Assembly (NCBI GenBank): GCA_963682025.1
Contig: OY821522.1
Span: 26,241,652 to 26,305,651, forward strand
Direction: 5' to 3'
From: Cordilura impudica
Taxonomy: Eukaryota; Arthropoda; Insecta; Diptera; Scathophagidae
DNA length: 64,000 nt
In this document: positions 21,618-34,195 of the stretch, piece by piece
Layout: each line of letters opens with the position of its first letter
Numbering within the stretch: the first letter of the stretch is position 1
Notes under the pieces: generated by a model
Database searches by the model: none
The model's input: the letters and a program-made list of their open reading frames with translations, nothing else
Told to the model about the DNA's origin: nothing
Translations under genes and position numbers: made by a program

Positions 21618-21817
21618 NNNNNNNNNNNNNNNNNNNNNNNNNNNNNNNNNNNNNNNNNNNNNNNNNNNNNNNNNNNNNNNNNNNNNNNNNNNNNNNNNNN
21701 NNNNNNNNNNNNNNNNNNNNNNNNNNNNNNNNNNNNNNNNNNNNNNNNNNNNNNNNNNNNNNNNNNNNNNNNNNNNNNNNNNNNNNNNNNNNNNNNNNNN
21801 NNNNNNNNNNNNNNNNN
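21618..21817. other. Assembly gap, 200 N
   Basis: A run of exactly 200 N, the usual fixed-size placeholder, so the true distance is unknown. It falls in the leader of the gypsy-type element. Confidence 0.99.
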
Positions 21818-22565
21818 ACACTAATTTAATGCTTAAATACTTTTAATTTCACTTAATAACATTTCATTTCACTGCCTTACATTATTTCGATTGGAACCAA
21901 AAATTTTACTCAATTTGGAGTAACATAATAACACTTTGCATTAACTGCACAACATTTTATTGCTTTAAAATTGCAATCCATTTTGTACCTAATTTATAAC
22001 ACTTTTCATGTAATTGCATTACATTCATTCGATTTTAATCGGTTCACATTAACGTAACATAATATTTCATTTGTTTACTATATAACCTTTCGTTCACTCG
22101 GAACTTGAAAATTTTTAATCAGTTTGAACTGAATTCATTTTTTAACCCGTTACATTTAACTTCATTTCTTCGTTCGATTGAACTGAAATTTAATTCATTG
22201 GTATTCATTTCATGCTATTGCATTTGTTCTATTAGAACTACATATTTTAATAAATTTGAATTCATATCCGTTCATAATATTTTCTTTAACGGCCTGCCAT
22301 TCGTTCGCCTAGAACTAAAATTTTAATCTATACTTTTCAGTTAACTAAATTGCAGTCATTCGAATTTTAATCAGCTCATTCTAACTCAACGTTAACCTGC
22401 TCATTTTTTTACAGCCTATATTTGTTCATTGAATTTCATTTATATTATTTAAATTGTGTAACATCTCATTACCTTTGCAATCATTGTCGTTATACCAACA
22501 CTCATTCATTCTTTCATATCGTCCGAATATATTTTCGTTAAAATTTTTATAGTTAGTCCGAAATC
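21818..22565 (+). other. AT-rich leader with degenerate TTCATTCGATT-type repeats
   Basis: Loose repeats of a CATT...CGATT(G/T)GAACTnAAATTTTAAT theme recur about every 80-100 bp up to the Gag start. No gene is visible. Confidence 0.5.
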
Positions 22566-24050
22566 ATGGCGGTACAGCATAGTCCAGGAAGTTTAGCTTC
22601 GGCTTTAGCCGAAAACGTTTCTTTGATATGCCAAGAAAGTTACGATCATACCAGCAACTTAGTTTCTACCAGGTGTAGACACGTTTTCCACCACGAGTGC
22701 CTTTTTAATTTCCTCAACGTTTCGACTTGTTGTCCGCAGTGTAATAAAACTGTCACTAAAAACAGTTTGTTAAAACATTCCGTCCGAGTTAATAATGAAA
22801 GTTTACCAGTTAATACTGGAACGATTCCGAAATCCGCGGAAAGAATTTTGTCCGGCAGAAAGCAAAGAAACGAAGAGTTTAATGCAAACCGAAATATTTC
22901 ACCAGGTCAGACTAGTGGTAAAGGAAGAGATAGTTTAGAGAATCGTATTAGATCCAAAATAGAAAATAGTTTCCAATGCGAAATAAATAGGCTTCACGCC
23001 GTAGTCGAAAGGTTATCTCAACAATTTACTAGCGTAAACATTAGCGCAAACAGAGAACCTGAATGGCCTAGAGAAAATTTTTCCAACCACGTCGGTTCAT
23101 CGCAATTTTTCAGCTCCTTTAGTTCATAACGTTCCCCATGAACCTAATTTTGCCCCTCCGCGTAATATTAGGCCTCCTTCAACTCACCCGTCTGTACCAG
23201 CAAGTCGTGAGAGAGCTTCTTTGTCGTCTGTTGCTCTTAATAATAGCGGCAAAATTGCAAGTCTGATAAATAGTTGGAAGTTAACGTTCACTGGAAACTC
23301 CAGAGGGTTTCCAGTACAAAAATTTATTTACATGGTAAACTCATTAACCCATGACAGTTTAGCAGGAGATTTTAGATTGTTAGGAGACCATTGCCACATT
23401 TTGTTTGCGTCAAAAGTTAAAGATAGTATCGGAGATATCGCAGCACCGTAAATGGAGTAGAATGGGAAGATTTGTGCCGAGCGTTGAAAAATCTTTTTAG
23501 CGATCATTTATCTGATATATATATCCGAGAAATGATCAGGGATAGGAAACAAAACGCTAATGAGAGCTTCGATGATTTCCACCATTCTATTCTACAGCTG
23601 AGCGAATCCGAATTGACAGAAATTTTGCGTAGAAATTTAAGACCTCATTTAAGAAGGGAATTGTTCTATCTACAAATTGACAACGATTCACATCTGCGCC
23701 ATTTGGTTTTGCGACGAGAGGCACTGAGTTTTGAACTCGACAGAGCTCCGAAGAACTTTCGAAGACAGGTTAATGAAATCGACGTAGAGGATGAATTTTT
23801 CGATGAAGACCCACCTGAAGAAGTTTGCGAGGTCCGCAAACCAAAAGAAGACCCTGCTAAACGCAAAATTAATATCTGCTGGAACTGCCGAAAGGAAGGC
23901 CACAGGTATATGGACTGTATCGAAGACAGAACCATATTTTGTTATGGATGTGGATCCGTAGGTGTCTACAGACCCCAATGGGAAACGTGTCAGGGAAACT
24001 TCCAGGCGAGCGCCAGCAACAACACCAGCTTCCGCTCGAGAATGAATTAA
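22566..24050 (+). pseudogene. Gag of the gypsy-type element with an N-terminal RING-like domain
   Basis: The frame starts ATGGCGGTACAG at 22566. Residues 19-59 have RING-H2 spacing: C22, then C37-x-H39-x2-H42-x2-C45 and C56-x2-C59; the expected first Cys (residue 19) is Ser. The frame shifts near 23110. A capsid-like region (KIASLINSWKLTFTG, then DLCRALKNLFSDH, 23250-23510) follows, with a shift near 23450. A zinc knuckle CWNCRKEGHRYMDC (about 23878) and a second partial one (CYGCGSVGVYRPQWETC) come next. Gag would form the particle; a RING suggests ubiquitin ligase activity or a protein contact. Three frames are needed, so it is inactive. Confidence 0.75.
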
Positions 24051-27000
24051 GTTCCCCTTCAAGCGAAAACATCATTGAAAACGTTATCCACCCCACAGAA
24101 ATTTTAAAGACCAGCTCTGACGGCAGCTCACAAACCGATTCCACCAATTTTGCGAATTTTACAATTTTGCAGAATGACAAGGAAAAGTCTAAACCAATTT
24201 TATTTCGACTCAGACCATACCATGAGAGAGTTAGATTATATGAATTAGCGAGAAAACGAATTTTCTGCGAATCGATTAACACCCCAGCGAAATTTGGCAC
24301 CAAAATTAATAAAGTTAGAAGAAATACTCTGCGAATTAGAACCTTTTATAAAATATTGAAGTTGAACAAATTCAAAGTTAAAAGTTGTATTGAATCTATT
24401 GAGAAGTCAAAATCTGACATAAGACCCTATATCCAAATTGATATCTTTGGAATGAAATTATTGGGACTCTTAAATTTAGGCGCCTCTTTTTCTTGCATAA
24501 GTGGTTCAGCAGCTAAAACTTTTCTTAGTAAAAACTTGCCTTTTAAAAAATTTTCTAATTTCGTTGAAGCAGCTGGCGGTCAGCAATATAAAATTTTAGG
24601 TTTCGTAGAAACAAATGTCACCTACCGAAATATTACCAAATTAGTATGTTTTTACATAATACCAGATCTAACTCATGATGTATACTTAGGTATCGATTTT
24701 TGGCATTCGTTCGGACTTAAGTCTATGATTTTTGGGAACAGCCGGTTAAAAATTGAAGAGCTTAATCAAGTTTGTGAGGAGAATATTCTAACTAATGAGC
24801 AAAGACAAAGTTTAGATCAAATTATAAAAATTTTTCCGGATTTTGATAAAGAAGGGTTAGGTAAGACCACCATTATTGAACATTCAATAGAAATAGAGCC
24901 AGGAGTTAAGACTATCAAGCAGAGGTATTTTTCTGTTTCTCCAGCCGTAGAAAAGAAAATACATGACGAAGTTAATCTCATGTTAGAGCTGGGAGTGATA
25001 GAAAAAGCCCCTCCTACTTGTTCTTGGAGTAGCCCTGTAGCCTGCGTCCAGAGAGAAGGAAAGTTTAGACTTTGTCTTGACTCTCGTAAATTGAATAGCG
25101 TAACTATTCACGATGCTTACCTTCAACCTAAAATCAACGAAATTTTATCAAGATTACCTAAAGCTGAATTTATTTCATCTTTAGATTTAAAACATGCTTT
25201 TTGGCAAGTTAGTTTAGAAGAAAATTCTCGCGACAAGACAGCTTTTACTGTTCCTAATAGGCCTTTATATCGATTTAAAGTGATGCCTTTTGGTTTAACC
25301 AATGCACCACAGACCCTTTGCCGATTAATGGATGTTATTATTCCACCGCATCTTAAAAATCGAGTCTTCGTTTATTTAGACGATTTGCTCTTAGTAAGCG
25401 ATGATTTCGAAGAACATATTTCTTTATTGCTCGAAGTAGCACAATTAATTCGCAAAGCCGGTCTGACGTTAAATATTGCAAAATGCAAATGGTGCATGAA
25501 GGAACTCCGATATTTAGGTTATATAATTGGTTCTGGGTGTATAAAACCTGACCCCACTAAAGTTTCCGCCATTAAAGGGTTAACCGAACCAAAAACAGCT
25601 AAAGAGGTCGTCAATTTTTAGATCTCGTAGGTTGGTACCGACGATTTGTAGAAAATTTTGCTTCGTTAACTAGTCCGTTAACTGACCTCACGAAAAAATG
25701 TAAAACTTTTGTATGGAACTCTGAAGCTCAGAAGGCATTTGATTTGATTAAAGAAAAACTGACATCTGCTCCGTTATTAGTAACACCAAACTTCGAACGA
25801 CCGTTCATAATTTCTTGCGATGCATGCAACTCTGGAGTTGATGGAGTTCTGGCTCAAGAAGATGACAATGGTGTCGAAAGGCCCATTGCATTTTTCTCGC
25901 ATAAATTAAATAGAGCCCAACAGAACTATTCTATTACCGAACTCGAATGCCTAGCTGCGGTTTTGAGCATAGAGAATATATTGAAGGTCACGAATTTAGC
26001 GTAATAACGGATCACGCTTCTTTAAAATGGTTAATGCGCCAACCAGACCTAAATGGCCGGCTAGCTCGATGGTCCATAAAGCTCCAAGGCTTTAATTTTT
26101 CAATTCTTCATCGAAAGGGAAGTGAACACGTTGTACCCGATGCTCTATCGAGGCTACCAACTGAAAATGTAAACCCTCTAACTTTTAGTAACATTGACAG
26201 CTTAGATTCGTTAGAACCAGAGATAGATTTATCTTCTCCATATTTTTCATCAGGACAATATTCCAAATTAATCATTGGTATCGGAAACAATAAAAATCGT
26301 TTGCCCGCTATAAAGGTCGTAGATGGTTTTATCTACAAACGCGTAGAATTTTTACGTGATGAATTTTCTGAGGCTCGATCATGGAAGTTGTGGGTTCCAC
26401 AGGAACTTACCTCTTGTGTGATCGAACGCGCTCATAATCCACCCATGTTTGCACATGGAGGTGTGGGAAAAACCCTCGAACGATTGAGGCGAAATTTTTA
26501 TTGGCCCAATATGGCTACTCAGGTTAGATACTTTGTATTAAGTTGCGACATTTGTAAACAAAGCAAAGCGCCAAATTTTATTTTAAAACCACCTATGGGT
26601 GTTCAAGCCAAATCGGCTAGACCTTTTCAAAGGTTATATTAAGATTTTATTAGACCTTATCCACGGTCAAAAGCTGGCAATGTAGCTATTTTTTTGGTAT
26701 TAGACCACTTCACCAAATATCCTTTATTTAAAGCGTTACGGAAAATGTCAACCACCTCTGTCATTGATTTTTTAGAGAAAAATGTTTTCCATTTATTCGG
26801 CGTTCCCGAAGTCGTCATTACTGAAAACGATTCGCAATTTAGATCGTCACTTTTTGCAAGCTTTTTGACAAAATATGGAGTGCAACATATCTTCACTGCC
26901 GTTTATTCACCCCAGTCTAACAATTCTGAGCGGGTAAATCGATCCATAATCGCTGGAATACGTTCGTATTTGGGAAAAGACCAGCGTATGTGGGATACGA

Positions 27001-27293
27001 ATTTGAGCCAAATAGGAGTCGCGTTGAGAAGCTCATATCACAGTTCATTAGGGTTTTCGCCGTATTATGTTCTGTTCGGACAACAAATGATGACTCACGG
27101 GCAATCCTATGAGATTTCAAAAAATTTAGATTTGTTAGAAGAAGGTGTGGATGTCTTAGATCGTTCGGATAAATTGCATTTCATTAGGCAGAAAGTTCAC
27201 GAAAATTTAGAAAAACCGTATGAAGTGAACAAAAGAAACTACGATCTGAGAACTAGGGCAGTTAATTTTTCAGAAGGAGAATTGGTTTACTGA
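24050..27293 (+). pseudogene. Pol of the gypsy-type element: protease, RT, RNase H, integrase
   Basis: Domains in order: protease-like LLNLGASFSCI (about 24470), with the catalytic Asp lost; RT with SSLDLKHAFWQVSL (25178-25220), MPFGLTNAP (about 25285) and VYLDDLLLVS (about 25373); RNase H from ISCDACNSGVDGVLAQE (about 25809); integrase zinc site HNPPMFAHGG and CDICKQSK (26430-26570); and core with LDHFTKYPLF, TENDSQFRSS (expected D-N-G) and SPQSNNSERVNRS (26700-26945). Frames change near 25620 and 25990, and a stop lies at 26641. The residues lost at the protease and integrase sites add to the breaks. No env follows. Confidence 0.85.
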
Positions 27294-28570
27294 CGAAATT
27301 TTTCGCAGAGCAATAACGCTTCTGCATATAATTCGAAACTTGCCCCCAAATTTCTGAAAGCCAAAATTGTAAGGAAGATAGGCTATTGTAATTAAAAATT
27401 AGTGGATTTAGCTGGAAAAGACCTCGGAGTATACGACGCGAAAGATTTGCAAAAAGCTTACACATAATAACCCCATAACCGTTTTCAGTTGATTTCTCAT
27501 TTTCAAAGAAATCCAAATCATCTGTTTTGTGACGGCCGTATGAAAATTCTTTTACTTAGTGTACATCAAACAAAAGAGAAAACGTATAACATGTAAACAA
27601 CACCTTATATGGTAATATCGTTTGCCAATTTCTGTTTGTGGCAAAAAAAAATTCTATTTTTAAACACTTGAGTTGGTGTTAATATTTCTCTGCCAGCATA
27701 ATTTCATTCATGTATAAAGCTGTTACTCGCTCTCATTCCCACCCATGTTTTCAGCCACTAACATTGGCTTACCTTGTTCCCCTCATCGTTAGATGTAGAA
27801 TTTTTTTTACATAGGAATTTAATGAATGTATGAGTGTTGGTTACACGAATGAGTGATTGCGATTTTTTTTTTTTTTTGCAAACAACAAAACTGGTTTGTT
27901 GTTTGATTTTTTTTGTGTGCAAAAAAAAAGTCTTGTATAATTGGGTCGTTATGAAGATGACGCTAAAATTTAAAGATGATTGAAGTTTTGATAGTGAAAA
28001 GAGAAGGAGTTGAATTCTGAAAGTCGAAGTGGAAAGTTGTATAAAGTTAAATATAGTGTAAAAGCAAAAATAAAGTAAAGTTAAGAATTAAATAAAGTAA
28101 AAAGACTAAAGTAAAGGCACTCAAAAAATTAAGAAAGTTAATAGTTTTAAAATAAAGTAAAATTAATATATAAAGTTCATATAAAGTGTTGTAACGAATA
28201 AAAGCTGGTGTGTAGTTTTTATGGATAATAAAACAAATACAAAACAGTCTGAAACTAAGATTTGTTAAATTTTGAAAAAAAAAACAAAAAACATGTTAAA
28301 ACCGGAAAATACAATGTAAAAAAAAAATGAAAAACTAAGATATGAAAAAAAATATTTAAAATTGTTATTGAAAACGTGTCAAACCCTGACAAAATAAAAT
28401 GTAGAATTTTGACAAACCAAAGACCTTATACCGAAAACCTGGAAAAGAATAAAAAATATAAAATTGAAATCTTAACCAAATACCATGCATAAACAAAAGA
28501 AGGATGGTTGCAGAAAGGAAAATGGCCAACAGTGCGAGCTCCACATAATCACGGCGCCAGGCGACTGGGC
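27294..28570. other. AT-rich noncoding stretch, possible unpaired 3' LTR region
   Basis: Follows Pol of the gypsy-type element. TGTGACGGCCGTATG at 27528 is an LTR-like start, but the sequence does not resemble the 5' LTR end at 20700-20990. It could be the other portion of a long LTR or a different element. A GC-rich patch (CACGGCGCCAGGCGACTGGG) lies near 28550. No gene. Confidence 0.35.
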
Positions 28571-29660
28571 GTAAATATTACACTTTTTATATATGTATAT
28601 ACACATTTATATTGTTAATAACCCAAAAAAATCAAAATTGTTATATCTATCTTTATAGTTAGATATTAACTTACCTTAATTTTTGAAAAAAAAAAGAAAA
28701 AATATTTAATTTAAATCCTACTTGTCTTTCATATAAATACTATATACTTACCCCTGTAATTAAGAAACTGAAATTGCACGTAAAAATTATATGAATACTT
28801 ACCCATTTATTAAAATTATACTTACCAAAATATTTTGCCTAATTCTTTATATCTAGAAATTAAAAAAAAAAAAAAAAAAACAAAAGAAGTTTTAATCAAA
28901 TTTAAATTAAAGATTATTTAAAATTACAGTCAAAAATCATACCGAAATTTCCAACCAAAATTTACATACGAATATGAACTAATTTAAACTAAGAGAATGA
29001 AATAAAAATAGAAAAGAGAGAAAATAATTTTATAACCCATAATTTAAATGGAAAATTACTAGCAAGTAAATATTTAAACCAAGTAACCAAGTAAATATTA
29101 AAAAAAAAAAAAACTGTACCTAAAACACATACAACTTAATATTATGTAGAAATTTTTATATGTATGTACAACTCCTTAAATATTAAACGCCTGAATTTGC
29201 GGTTATAAATTTACCGAAAATTTTTTGTAATCATTATGTCAATTAGACTCTATACTTGAATGAACAGTAACTTCCTGGTGGTAACTGTACAATTTAAAAT
29301 TCAAGTACAGTACCAGACAAAAGTTAAATTAAACAATGTAAACCACATGTAAAGGTAGATTTCGACCAAATTTATTTTAAATTAAAAGTTCCAACTAAAT
29401 TTAGATTAAAATACCATTTCAAACTAAATTTAATTAAATTAAAATTTCAACTAAATTTAATTAAAATTAAAAGTTCAAACTACATTCAAATTAAATTGGA
29501 GTAAATAAAAATATCAACCAAACTTAATTAAATTAATATTTCAACCCCATTTAAAGTAAATTGCAGTGTAAAACAAAACCATTTAACGAAACTAAAATGC
29601 TGAAAATTCAATAAAGCACATCATATAACCCAATGTAGAAAAACCAAAGCCAGTCCAAAT
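28571..29660. other. A/T-rich noncoding DNA
   Basis: Mostly poly(A) tracts and AAATTTAATTAAATT-like phrases (29340-29560). No open frame or motif that I can support. Confidence 0.6.
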
Positions 29661-29676
29661 CTTTTTATTTATGTGG

Positions 29677-29960
29677 GTTACCTCCAATTAAGATGGAGTC
29701 GAGGTAACATGATAGGGAGGGCTAAAGGGGCAGACCACCTCGTCCCCAATCCCAAGGTAAGTATGGCCATCCATCCTTTTAGCGTCCGTTTTTTTGACAG
29801 TTTTTTTTAGTAAATCGCACGTGAACATCTGTAGTGCGGTTTCCCTGGGTCTTAACAAGATCCCACCCCTCCGGCGAGCTAGGCCCCCTGCCAGCACGTG
29901 CGACCCGTTAAGGCTCAGGGAAACAGGAAGCGGAAGTTCCACCACCGCCGCACCATTACA
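29677..29960. other. GC-rich island of unknown origin
   Basis: Much richer in G+C than its surroundings. It opens with an 8-bp inverted repeat GTTACCTC (29677-29684) / GAGGTAAC (29701-29708) and includes CCCACCCCTCCGGCGAGCTA and GGAAGCGGAAGTTCCACCAC. A minus-strand open frame (29688-29981) has no recognised domain. It may be the 5' untranslated part of a LINE, or a fragment of a GC-richer element. Confidence 0.5.
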
Positions 29961-29981
29961 AAAATATATAAACAAAAACAA

Positions 29982-30209
29982 GCAATTTAAAATAAAAAAA
30001 ACATGCCATAAAATTATCTAACAAAAATTTAAATCATATTTAACCATAATAGAATACTATGAGATACAAAAATATGTTTAGAAAAAAAAAACATTGCAAA
30101 ATAATAATTAAGCAGTGATTATTTTAAAAGAAATGATATAGTAATTAATTGACTATAGAAATATGTATGTAGGTATAGAAAATAAGCGCAAGCCAAATTT
30201 GAGTGGCAT
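29982..30209. other. A-rich noncoding DNA
   Basis: Poly(A)-rich, with no feature recognised. Confidence 0.5.
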
Positions 30210-30665
30210 TGTTATAATTTTGTTGCCTTCGGTAGGAAAAAGTTCATATCGGATGCTATATTTATATGGGGACTAGGTCGAAACAAGGACCAACCCGGAC
30301 CATATCTAGTTAGGTCACTTTTTTTTTTGCAAAAAACATATTCGAACCAAATTTAAGAAAAATCTGTGCAATATTTTTGTTTTTTAGATAGATTTAAGTG
30401 AAGATCGGGAATCAGCTTCATATGGAAGTTATGTCTAAAAATTGTCCTATAGGGTTTATTTTTCGACTACTGATAAATGGATGTAATAAACGCAGACAAC
30501 CCAATTTGGCGGAGATCTACATAATAATTTGAACATTAAGGCAATTTAAACCGATTCCATAGGGGTCATTTGTATGGGGACTAGGTTTGAACATGTACCG
30601 ATTTTCACCAATTTCAATAGCGTCCGTTCATAGTTACAAACTCAAGTTTGATTACAAGACTTACA
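30210..30665 (+). mobile_element. DINE-like fragment of the GGTCTAGACC subfamily
   Basis: From GGAAAAAGTTCATATCGGATGC (30235) to AGTTTGATTACAAGA this follows the complete 705-bp element at 41366-42070. Head hairpin and GACG-rich tail are absent. The AGTGAAGATCGGGAA and GGGTTTATTTTTCGACTACT blocks are shared with 31371-31888. Confidence 0.65.
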
Positions 30666-31370
30666 AGGTTTAAAAATTCAAGAGCACTTACAAAGTATTT
30701 GATTTTTTTGAATAAATTGTCTTTCATTAACTTGGGGTCATATGCGACCCCAAGACAAAAGGGTTAATGGGTCTTATTATTTTTTTTTCAGAAAAACTAG
30801 GCTATTAAGATAAAATATAACATTTAAAGGTAAAAAAATCAATTTTTGATACAAAGTATTTAGAAAGAGTACATTTACTGAATATATCACAAAAAACTTA
30901 TTTTTTTCGAAATCCGCAAAAAGAATTCTTTGTAAAAAAAATTTTGGTAGAGGAATTTACTTAAAACTTCACACAGTTAATTTTTAATATATATTTAACA
31001 AATCTAAAAATATTTAACAAATCTTTAAAGTTCCAGATCTATTTTTTGAAATTTTGTCAAAGAAAATTTTTTAAAACTTATGAAAGAGTTTTCAAAATTT
31101 TATCAAAAACATTTTCCATTTTTGGTCTCACTTCGCCATAGGTTAACAACGTGGTAATAAAACATTACTTCATATATGAGTACTTATAGGTATATAGAGA
31201 CTAAAAAAACTATGGCTTTAATCAGTTTGTTAATGTTGAACAAATGTTCATCACATTACATGATTTTTTTGACTGACCCAAAACTTTGAATTTCTCAGTT
31301 TATTTGCTATTCACATATTTCTAGGGGGTAAGACTTTAAATTCGAACACGTTTTTTACCCTCCATATAAC
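30666..31370. other. AT-rich spacer with one strong hairpin
   Basis: CTTGGGGTC (30731-30739) / GACCCCAAG (30746-30754) form a perfect 9-bp stem with a 6-base loop. The rest is AT-rich without a recognisable gene. Confidence 0.5.
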
Positions 31371-31888
31371 GAAGGGCCACCCTAATGGGGACTAGGACAA
31401 AAAGTGGACCGCTCTTGACCATATTTGGTAAGGTCACTTATTTTTTGAAAAAAAATATAGATACCAAATTTGAGAAAAATCTGTGCAATTTTGTTGTTTT
31501 TTGATAGATTTAAGTGAAGATCGGGAAGCAGCTTTATATGGGGGCTATGACTAAGAATTATCCTATAGGGTTTATTTTTAGACTACTGATTAATGGGAGT
31601 AATAAACACACACAAACCCAATTTGACCAAAATCTATATGAATGATAATGTGAACCACATTATGACAATTTAAGTTGATTTCATAGGGGTCTTTTGTATG
31701 GAGACTAGGTCTGAACATGAATATGTATTCATCAATTTCAATACCGTTCATGCTATGCCCAATAGAAGCTTATATACCAAATTTCATCAAAATATATTGA
31801 TATTTGCGACGTGTAGTTTGATTACAAGATTTGTATGGACACACAGACAGACGGACGGACGGACATCGTTAAATCGACTTAGAAAGTG
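31371..31888 (+). mobile_element. DINE-like fragment, second copy, split by the LINE
   Basis: Parallels 41450-41960 of the complete element, including the GACACACAGACAGACGGACG run (31836-31865) and ATCGTTAAATCGACTTAGAAAGTG. It resumes beyond the LINE at 35339 (ATTCTGAGCCGATCGGT). Confidence 0.75.
31879..31888. other. Target-site duplication TTAGAAAGTG of the second LINE, left
   Basis: TTAGAAAGTG at 31879-31888 recurs at 35329-35338. The complete element at 41951 reads CTCAGAAAGTGATTCTGA uninterrupted, which supports insertion at this point. Confidence 0.85.
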
Positions 31889-32047
31889 TATATATGTATG
31901 TATGTATCTTTATTTACAAATATAAAATAATATTTTTAAATAAAGAAAGAAAAATATTTAACAATGACATATGTATGTCGTCTGTTATAAATATAAATAT
32001 ATAAAGTGTTCTAGACATGTTTATAAAAAATAACTAATATTTAAAAT

Positions 32048-33238
32048 TTAGATAAATTCCTCTATAATGAGTTTTCTATAATTTAAAGCATTTTCAACAT
32101 AATTATAAAGTGAATTCCAGTTGTTACATATTCGGTCATTCAAAATATTTATGACTTCATTGTCATTAAGAATTGGTTTACCAAGAAATCTGTTTCGTAA
32201 TTCTTTAAATATTGGACATCTTGCCATGAAATGTTGTGTTGTTTCATTTTCGCCGGTGTTGCATAAAGTGCATAAAGCAAAATCGTTCCATTTCGAACCC
32301 ATTGTTGTTGACTGTTATTTTCAAAGTTAAATTGAACCCCAAATTCTTTACTTATTTCATTGATTTTCTTTGCCCAAAATAACGCAAGTAGAGATAATTT
32401 GTTTCGTAATCTGGTTTGGTTGTACTGAAATAGCGCTTTATAGATATAGTCCATAAGTAAATTCAATGTGTAAAAATGACTGCATTCTACTTTTGTTTCC
32501 AAATACAAAGCATAGAAGGGTGTAAAGTCTGGTAGTTTTAGAATTCTCTTCAAGAAATACCTCTGTAACTTGTCTACCTCCTCGAATAAACAGTAACCCC
32601 CAGATCTGAGCTGCATATGCTTGTATAGATCGGCAGACTGATTGAAAAAGCTTCCACTTAGATTTCAGGCTTATGTTCGTTTTATTTAGAAAACTGTTCC
32701 ACGTTGCATTAATGCTATTCTTAGACGATATATTTCTTTTTTCAATATGTTTCCTAAAATTCGTTCGCGGGGTTAAAGTTATACCTAAATAGTTGTACTC
32801 ATTCTCAATTTTAATTTCTTGATTTTTGTACTCTATATTATCACTTAATGAAAGCCTGCCTCCTTTTCTGAATACCATCATTTCCGATTTAAGCATATTC
32901 ACCTCCATATTCCACTGCTTGCAATAACTTTCCAAGTTCTTTACCATGTTTCTCATTATTTGTATATCATCAGCCAATAAGACTATATCATCCGCATATA
33001 TAAGCAAACGTATATTTATATCATCTACCATCAGACCACCTCCCAAATGTTCATGGAGGTCATTTAAGTACAGTGTAAAGAGCAATGGGGACAGGAGACA
33101 TTCTTGTTTAACGCCAGTATAAGTTTCAAAGTATTCAGGAAAATATTCTCCTGTCCACACTGCGGACTTTGTATGTTTGTACACATTTTCAATAAAGTTG
33201 ACCACTTTCGTTGACATACTTAAAGAATGTACCTTATA
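32048..33238 (-). pseudogene. LINE reverse transcriptase, downstream half and C-terminal zinc knuckle
   Basis: The minus-strand frame begins VHSLSMSTKVVNFIENVY at the insertion boundary and shows TGVKQECLLSPLLFTLYLND (about 33070-33130), the catalytic box LIYADDIVLLADD (about 32980) and YNYLGITL (about 32790). After a frame change near 32600 it continues to a CCHC-type motif CTLCNTGENETTQHFMARC (32205-32265) and stops at 32048. Shifts near 32600 and 32300 break it. Confidence 0.85.
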
Positions 33239-34195
33239 TAAATTATTTTTTGGCTTTTCTTACCGATTCTTGTTTAATTAAAGGAAAGCTTTAGATATGA
33301 TTATTTTATTTATTTTTATTTACTAGTATTTATCAAGTATTTATTAGTATTTAATAGTATTATTTTATAGAATTTTAACAGAGAAATTAAATTATTTTTT
33401 AACTTCGTTTTTTAATAAAGATCAGTTTGGGCAATTGATCTACCTAATATGTAGGTCTGAGATCTGACGCTAACTAACTCTATTTTACTTAATGGTAATC
33501 AATATAAAGAAAAGTCAATTCCTCAGCGACAGAGAAACACCACCGAAAAAATGCTAAAGCAAGCCAAATCTGAAAATCATCAAAAAAAAAAAAAAACGCA
33601 ACTCAACCAAAACATATGGTTGGCATAAATTCAAGTCAAGTGCCTTGGTTTCACAATCATAAATCGTGGAAGTTTCAAGTAAACTGATTTGAGTACTGTT
33701 TACGCTGCAGAATTAGGGGACAAGACAATTAAATAAAATGCAGCGGTTTGAAGAAATGTTTTGTGAAACTGACACCCAAAACAATTAAAAGTGTGAATGG
33801 CCGTAATTGGTGCCAGAAAAATAATAAATAAAAATGCCTGGGAATTCAATATGATATTGCGACATGATGACAAATGTTAAACACAGCAATACGAGATTGC
33901 GGCATACTCGTGCCCGTTGTGAGTAATTTGATGAGGGCAAAACATTTATAAAATAAATGAACTAAATTTGTCATGTTGGGTGGCAACATATTTACTTTTA
34001 CAAAAATGAATGACGACATATGAATGTGGACGACATAATTGGCGGACTGACTTATTCGGAATATTTGGGCGACATATTGGGCGGACTGTATTATTCGCCA
34101 TATTCGCGGAGCGAATGGCGGACTGACGTGTTCGCCATATTTGCGGCGCGAATATTTGTTGCCAAGTCTTTCACAATGTGTGACATGCCTTAATT
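33239..34195 (-). mobile_element. 957-bp insertion in the LINE with TATA duplication, candidate solo LTR
   Basis: TATA at 33235-33238 recurs at 34196-34199. Removing the insert with one TATA restores the LINE frame across PLYKVHSLSMS. It contains no long conserved protein. Near 34030-34160 the phrase GGCGGACTGAC with TATTCGCCATATT recurs three times. A 4-bp TATA duplication and this length fit a solo LTR, but I do not recognise the family. Confidence 0.6.

Noticed and set aside
21568..21846. Open frames made mostly of X
   Set aside because: Created by translating the run of N.
27528..28570. Confident 3' LTR for the gypsy-type element
   Set aside because: An LTR-like start is present, but I could not match it to the 5' LTR end at 20700-20990, so it is listed only as noncoding.
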